64,000 bases of DNA from Azospirillum lipoferum. GTDB taxonomy: Bacteria; Pseudomonadota; Alphaproteobacteria; Azospirillales; Azospirillaceae. The notes below the pieces were generated by a model. It had not been told where the DNA came from. It saw only the letters and a list, made by a program, of their open reading frames with translations, and searched no databases. This document shows, piece after piece, positions 60,101-64,000 of this stretch; the first letter of the stretch is position 1; every line of letters starts with the position of its first letter. The translations under genes were made by a program, and so were the position numbers. The stretch is taken from contig NZ_JALJXJ010000003.1 of NCBI RefSeq assembly GCF_024170005.1, positions 434,001 to 498,000 of the forward strand, in the 5' to 3' direction.

Positions 60101-60793
60101 ATGGAAAGGATGTTTCCCGTGACGGCTACCAAGACCCCGCACGCCAAGCCTCCGGTGGTCGACAACGTGCTCCGCGGCCCCGGCCTGTCCCGGCCGGATG
60201 CCGCCGCCCGTCCGTCCCGCGCCGAGGCGGAAGAGGCGGTGCGCACCCTGATCCGCTGGGCCGGCGACGACCCGGCGCGCGAAGGGCTGGTCGGCACGCC
60301 GGACCGCGTCGTCCGCTCCTACGAGGAATTCTTCGCCGGCTACGGCATCGACCCGGTCGAGATCCTGTCGCGCACCTTCGAGGAGACCGACGGCTACGAC
60401 GAGATGGTCGTGCTGCGCGACATCCGGGTGGAGTCCTATTGCGAGCACCACATGGTGCCGATCATCGGCAAGGCCCATGTCGCCTATCTGCCGCGCCGCC
60501 GCGTCGTCGGCATCTCCAAGCTGGCGCGCCTGGTCGAGGCCTATGGCAAGCGCCTGCAGATCCAGGAGAAGATGACGGCGCAGATCGCCAACACCATCGA
60601 CGAGGTCCTCCAGCCCGAGGGTGTCGCCGTGGTGGTCGAGGCGCAGCACCAGTGCATGACCACCCGCGGTGTCCACAAGACCGGCGTGACCATGGTGACC
60701 AGCCGCATGCTGGGCGCCTTCCGCACCGACCCGTCGACCCGCCGCGAATTCCTGACGATGATCGGCAACCCGTCCTCGCGCGGGATGGAGTGA
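60101..60793 (+). CDS. folE: GTP cyclohydrolase I (FolE)
   Basis: A 230-residue enzyme converting GTP to 7,8-dihydroneopterin triphosphate, first step of folate synthesis. Zinc ligands lie in [22 protein letters not shown] and [36 protein letters not shown] is the core signature. Start is uncertain: ATG 60101, ATG 60110 or GTG 60119, the last with the best-spaced ribosome site (GGAAAGGA). The N-terminal 35 residues are non-conserved. Confidence 0.96.
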   Translation: MERMFPVTATKTPHAKPPVVDNVLRGPGLSRPDAAARPSRAEAEEAVRTLIRWAGDDPAREGLVGTPDRVVRSYEEFFAGYGIDPVEILSRTFEETDGYDEMVVLRDIRVESYCEHHMVPIIGKAHVAYLPRRRVVGISKLARLVEAYGKRLQIQEKMTAQIANTIDEVLQPEGVAVVVEAQHQCMTTRGVHKTGVTMVTSRMLGAFRTDPSTRREFLTMIGNPSSRGME

Positions 60794-60801
60794 GGATCTC
60801 G

Positions 60802-60826
60802 CTCCTCCCCTCCGGGGAGAGGTCTT
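60802..60826 (+). terminator. Weak terminator hairpin after folE
   Basis: CTCCCC and GGGGAG (60805-60810 and 60814-60819) with partly paired flanks and a short TCTTT tract, shortly after the folE stop. Confidence 0.3.
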
Positions 60827-60886
60827 TACACCCAAAGCGCTGCCTGCCAAGCTCCCGCCGCTTTTTCCCAGTGAGCGGTGTGGAGC

Positions 60887-61369
60887 ATGGCGGCGAAGGT
60901 GACACCGGCAGTCAATGCGGCGAAGGCGGCGGGCGTCGCCTTCCGGCTGATGGAATACGAGTACGACCCGTCGGCCGATGCCATCGGCCTGCATGCCGCC
61001 GAATCGCTCGGGCTCGATCCCGCCATCGTCTACAAGACCCTGATCGTCCAGCTGGAGCCCAAGGCGCTGGCCTGCGCCGTCATTCCGGTCGCGGCCAAGC
61101 TGGATTTGAAGGCCATCGCTGCGGCGGCCAAGGCGAAGAAGGCCGATCTGGCCGACCCGGCACTGGCGGAAAAGACCACCGGCTTCCTGGTCGGCGGCAT
61201 CAGCCCGCTGGGCCAGAAGAAGTCGTTGCCGACCTTCATCGACGCGAGCGCCGAAGCGCTGCCGGAAATGGTGGTGAATGGCGGCCGGCGCGGCTTGCAG
61301 ATCGTGCTGGCGCCCGCCGATCTGGCCAAGGCGACGAAGGCGGCGGTCTGCGCCATCGTTGCACACTGA
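60887..61369 (+). CDS. ybaK: Cys-tRNA(Pro) deacylase YbaK/EbsC
   Basis: A 160-residue trans-editing protein that hydrolyses Cys mischarged on tRNA(Pro). LGLDPAIVYKTLIVQ, containing the conserved catalytic Lys, KLDLKAIAAAAKAKKADLADPALAEKTTGFLVGGISPLGQKK and FIDASA match the family. ATG 60887 is the natural start. It is followed by the tRNA-Arg gene in opposite orientation. Confidence 0.93.
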   Translation: MAAKVTPAVNAAKAAGVAFRLMEYEYDPSADAIGLHAAESLGLDPAIVYKTLIVQLEPKALACAVIPVAAKLDLKAIAAAAKAKKADLADPALAEKTTGFLVGGISPLGQKKSLPTFIDASAEALPEMVVNGGRRGLQIVLAPADLAKATKAAVCAIVAH

Positions 61370-61396
61370 ACCGTCGCGCTTTGAAAGCGGAATTGG

Positions 61397-61473
61397 TGGT
61401 GACCCCGGCAGGACTCGAACCTGCTGCCTCAAGTTTAGGAAACTCGCGCTCTATCCTGATGAGCTACGGGGCC
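61397..61473 (-). tRNA. tRNA-Arg (anticodon CCU)
   Basis: A 77-nt tRNA with encoded CCA. Acceptor GGCCCCG pairs with CGGGGTC (one G-U), the D-arm includes TAGCTCA and GGATAGAG, the anticodon loop TTCCTAA gives CCT (CCU, reading AGG), and the T-arm is CAGGTTCGAGTCCTG. This decodes the rare Arg codon AGG. Confidence 0.97.
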
Positions 61474-61564
61474 ACTTGCGCCGCACCTTAACGGTTTCGC
61501 CGGCAAGGGGAAAGCGGCTTTTGGTGAGGCTGTGAAATGCACGCGGGGTATCCAGGCAAAAGCG

Positions 61565-62371
61565 TCAGTTCGATCCGCGCATGCGCGCCGCCGCCAGGGC
61601 AACCTGCTCCTCACGCTTGAGGCGACGCTTCTTCGTGTCGGCAAGCACGGCCTGCACCACAGGCTGCGGCGACGTATAGGGTGTGCCACCCTTGAACGGG
61701 GGTTCCGGGTCGTATTCCATGGCGAGCTGGATTTTCATCGCCACCTCTTCGCCCGCAAGATCGCCGACAACCCGCAACGCCATATCGATGCCGGAGGTTA
61801 CGCCGCCCGCCGTATAGAGGTTGCCGTCCCTCGTCATGCGATCGTTCGAGACCGTGGCGTCGAATTGCGTCAGCAGGTCACGCGCCTGCCAATGTCCGCC
61901 GGCGCGGCGGCCTCGCAGGAGCCCCGCGGCACCGAGCAGCAGGGAGCCCGTGCAGACTCCAAACACATACTTGGCTGTTGCCGCCTGGTGCTGGACGAAA
62001 GCGATCCATGCCGGATCGAGCATCGCCGTATCGATACCGGTTCCTCCCGGCACGACGATGATGTCGCATGGCTTTGCGGTCTCGCGCGTCGCGTTGGGCA
62101 GCAGCCGCAGCCCGCGGTCCGTACGGACGGGATCCATGGTCGCCGCGACAAGATCGACCGTCCATCCGGGCGTACGCGCCAACACTTCGAACGGACCGGT
62201 GATGTCGAGTTGCACCATGTCGGGCACGGTGACGATGTTGCAGTGCATCCCCTGCTTCGAGGGACCTGATGCTGCCCCGTCATTTTCCGCACCGCGCGCA
62301 AGATGACCGCCGCCGACGATCATGGAAACGGCTGCGGCAATGCCGAAGGTTTCCCGACGTGTGAAATCCAT
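61565..62371 (-). CDS. Tat-exported DJ-1/PfpI family protein
   Basis: A 268-residue protein with a twin-arginine signal (MDFTRRETFGIAAAVS, then a hydrophobic stretch) and a DJ-1/PfpI domain (about 43-225): the nucleophile elbow is Cys140 in FGVCTGSLLLGAAG, with VVPGGTG upstream and GGVTSGIDMALRVVGD downstream, like isonitrile hydratases. C-terminal 40 residues are basic. The substrate is unknown. GAGAGGAGA precedes the ATG. It diverges from a GlxA-type AraC regulator that has the same fold at its N-terminus. Confidence 0.88.
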   Translation of the reverse strand: MDFTRRETFGIAAAVSMIVGGGHLARGAENDGAASGPSKQGMHCNIVTVPDMVQLDITGPFEVLARTPGWTVDLVAATMDPVRTDRGLRLLPNATRETAKPCDIIVVPGGTGIDTAMLDPAWIAFVQHQAATAKYVFGVCTGSLLLGAAGLLRGRRAGGHWQARDLLTQFDATVSNDRMTRDGNLYTAGGVTSGIDMALRVVGDLAGEEVAMKIQLAMEYDPEPPFKGGTPYTSPQPVVQAVLADTKKRRLKREEQVALAAARMRGSN

Positions 62372-62401
62372 GGCAATCTCCTCTCATGTATTGACAGCTT
62401 C

Positions 62402-62437
62402 ATTTCCTTTGGGAAATCTGTGATTATCATTCACAGA
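62402..62437. promoter_or_regulatory. Two abutting inverted repeats in the PfpI/AraC divergent region
   Basis: ATTTCC-TTTG-GGAAAT (62402-62417) and TCTGTGA-TTATCAT-TCACAGA (62417-62437), both perfect, lie in the 83-bp gap between the two divergent start codons. They are likely operator sites. The second resembles a CRP site but has a 7-bp spacer instead of 6. A TTGACA (62391-62396) lies just upstream for the AraC gene. Confidence 0.6.
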
Positions 62438-62454
62438 CAAAGGATATTCTGTCC

Positions 62455-63426
62455 ATGCCAAACACAGACCAGAAAGTGCCAAGTCGATTGATCTTGATAT
62501 TGGCGTTTCCCGGCGTCCAAATCATCGACGTCGCCGGGCCGACCCAGGTGTTCACCACGGCGAACGAGGAAGGGGCGACGCCGCCCTATGATGTGCGGGT
62601 CGTTGCCTTCGCGGACGGGCCGGTCGAAACCGCGTCCGGGGTCGGGCTGGTCGCGACCGCAATCCCTGCCGTGGAGACGGTCGATACGGTCATGGTGCCG
62701 GGCGGACCCGGCGTTCACGAGGTCCGCCAGGATCCCGGATTCATTGCCGCTCTCCAGGCCCTGCTTCGACGCGCGGAGCGTGTCTGCGCCGTGTGCACCG
62801 GGGCGTTCCTCCTGGCTGAAACCGGTGTTCTCGACAAGCGCACCGCGGTCACGCATTGGCGCTCCTGCGAGCGCTTCGCTCGGGAATTCCCCTCGATCAG
62901 GGTCGACCCGGCCCCGTTGTTCATGAATGACGGGCCGATCTGGACGACGGCGGGCGTCACCGCCGGGATCGACCTGTCGCTGGAGTTGGTCCAGCGGGAT
63001 CACGACCCTGCGCTTGCAGCGCGCATCGCGCGGCGGCTCGTCGTCTACATGAAGCGGCCGGGCGGACAAAAACAATACAGCGAACCGTTGGCACTGCAGA
63101 TCGCCGACGCATCGCCTTATCGGGAGTTGACTCAGCGCATCGTCAGCAATCCCGTGGCGGACTGGACCGTGGAGAGGATGGCCGGAATCGCCGGTCAGTC
63201 GTTGCGAACCTTCCATCGCCGCTTCCAGGCGGCGACGGGAGCAACTCCGGCCGAAGCCGTCGAAAAGGTCAGGTGCGAGTTGGCCCGATCCCTCCTTCAC
63301 ACAACCGACCTCGGCTTCGGGCAAATCGCCGCACAGACCGGGTTCCATTCCGAGGTCGGCTTACGGCGGGCGATGATCCGCCAATTCGGGATCGGACCGA
63401 ACGAGATGCGCAAGCGCTTCGCCTGA
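62455..63426 (+). CDS. GlxA family AraC-type transcriptional regulator
   Basis: A 323-residue regulator: N-terminal DJ-1/PfpI-like domain (LILILAFPGVQIIDVAGPTQVF, then VCAVCTGAFLLAETGVLDKRTAVTHW around 114-139) and a C-terminal AraC double HTH (about 220-320: VERMAGIAGQSLRTFHRRFQAATGATPAEAVEKVR and LGFGQIAAQTGFHSEVGLRRAMIRQFG). The elbow Cys is kept but such domains usually sense rather than catalyse. It probably controls the divergent PfpI gene. Codon use in this pair looks less GC-biased than the flanks. Confidence 0.92.
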   Translation: MPNTDQKVPSRLILILAFPGVQIIDVAGPTQVFTTANEEGATPPYDVRVVAFADGPVETASGVGLVATAIPAVETVDTVMVPGGPGVHEVRQDPGFIAALQALLRRAERVCAVCTGAFLLAETGVLDKRTAVTHWRSCERFAREFPSIRVDPAPLFMNDGPIWTTAGVTAGIDLSLELVQRDHDPALAARIARRLVVYMKRPGGQKQYSEPLALQIADASPYRELTQRIVSNPVADWTVERMAGIAGQSLRTFHRRFQAATGATPAEAVEKVRCELARSLLHTTDLGFGQIAAQTGFHSEVGLRRAMIRQFGIGPNEMRKRFA

Positions 63427-63488
63427 CCCGGGAGATCGGTTCCGTCAGGTGTCACGGCAGGTCTGAGTTCACGGCCTGTTTCGGGCCG

Positions 63489-64000
63489 TCAGTCGGAATA
63501 GCGCTCCTCCAGCCACGGATCGGCATGGTTGTTGTAGCCGCGGACCTCCCAATAGCCCTTGCGGTCGCCGGCCAGCAGCTCGATCCGCTTCACCCACTTG
63601 GCGCTCTTCCACAGATACAGCTTGGGCAGGATGATCCGCACCGGTCCGCCATGCTCGCGGCTGATCGGCTGGCCTTCCCAATTGGTGGCGAGCAGCACGC
63701 CATCGTCGTCGAAGTCCGACAGGGCGACGTTGGTGGTGTAGCCGTCGAAGGAATGGAAGACGACGAAGCGCGCCTCCGGCTTCGGCCGGGCCAGCTCCAA
63801 CAGGCGGCGGGCGCTGACGCCCTCCCACCGGTTGTCATAGCGCGACCAGGTGGTGACGCAGTGGATGTCGGAGACGAAGCTTTCCTGCGGCTGGGCCTGG
63901 AAATCCTGCCAGTTCCAGGACAGCGGGTTCTCCACCAGCCCGTCGACGGTCAGTGTCCAGTTGGCGGTCGTCACCTTCGGCGTGATGCCGAGGTCCAGCA
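63489..64000 (-). CDS. Sulfite oxidase-like oxidoreductase, molybdopterin-binding (N-terminus beyond window)
   Basis: The visible C-terminal 170 residues belong to the oxidoreductase molybdopterin-binding (SuoX/YuiH) family. SDIHCVTTWSRYDNRWEGV carries the molybdenum-ligating Cys; REHGGPVRIILPKLYLWKSAKWVKRIEL and GYWEVRGYNNHADPW are the C-terminal signature. There is no visible haem or dimerisation domain, so it is the short bacterial type. The 5' end lies outside the window. Its substrate is unknown. Confidence 0.9.
   Translation of the reverse strand, partial: LDLGITPKVTTANWTLTVDGLVENPLSWNWQDFQAQPQESFVSDIHCVTTWSRYDNRWEGVSARRLLELARPKPEARFVVFHSFDGYTTNVALSDFDDDGVLLATNWEGQPISREHGGPVRIILPKLYLWKSAKWVKRIELLAGDRKGYWEVRGYNNHADPWLEERYSD

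Noticed and set aside
62419..62435. CRP-like site TGTGA-N7-TCACA
   Set aside because: CRP/FNR sites have a 6-bp spacer; with 7 bp I treat it as part of a local operator.

Overview
The window is a dense, GC-rich stretch of alphaproteobacterial core chromosome. Gene content and order (mnmE-mnmG-rsmG-parA; dnaQ-coaE-aroE-maf-ppsR | hemE; hisB-hisH-GNAT-hisA-hisF-hisE-HIT; a complete ccmCDEFGHI set; rimP-nusA-ylxR-infB) point to the Rhodospirillales, most likely an Azospirillum or close relative. That placement comes from gene families and gene order, not from a database search. I see no prophage, insertion sequence, CRISPR array, rRNA or integron.

The window appears to lie across the replication origin. 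The non-coding 456 bp between ppsR and hemE (12292-12747) has one perfect DnaA box, several near-perfect ones, an AT-rich stretch and nine GANTC (CcrM-type) sites in about 355 bp. This is where oriC lies in Caulobacter and Rickettsia. Five parS-like sites (three with an intact 14-bp core, two sharing one variant) lie at about 0.83, 2.85, 10.3, 20.7 and 55.5 kb. The start of parA is at the left edge.

Layout: 1-5 kb, minus-strand tRNA-modification/segregation operon (DUF6489, 2Fe-2S ferredoxin, mnmE, mnmG, rsmG, parA). 5-8.6 kb, plus-strand thioredoxin-domain protein, ogt, qor. 8.6-12.3 kb, overlapping minus-strand run ppsR-maf-aroE-coaE-dnaQ. 12.3-12.75 kb, oriC. 12.7-17.2 kb, hemE, hemH, hemJ, rho. 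17.3-20.7 kb, secB and fxsA (minus), Tim44-like and mltA (plus). 20.8-24.3 kb, hslV-hslU and a lipoprotein that looks like a catalytically dead trypsin-fold protein. 24.4-28.6 kb, histidine operon. 28.6-30.6 kb, XRE regulator, Smr protein, shikimate-dehydrogenase-like protein. 30.7-36.6 kb, cytochrome c maturation operon. 36.9-38.6 kb, EVE and VOC proteins with a WYL regulator. 38.7-49.3 kb, translation/RNA cluster (rimP, nusA, ylxR, infB, rbfA, truB, rpsO, pnp). 49.4-58 kb, trmB, metK, HTH regulator, lnt, corC-like, ybeY, phoH, miaB. 58.2-61.5 kb, GNAT, apaG, folE, ybaK, tRNA-Arg(CCU). 61.6-64 kb, a divergent Tat-exported DJ-1/PfpI protein and GlxA-type AraC regulator, then a sulfite-oxidase-like enzyme cut by the window edge.

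Most genes are standard housekeeping families. The best second-look items are non-coding: the origin and its methylation-site cluster, parS sites written into coding sequence, a promoter-plus-terminator leader ahead of rimP-nusA-infB, a folded leader ahead of a GNAT gene, and palindromic operator candidates at the WYL, AraC and metK loci. No wholly new system is evident from sequence alone.
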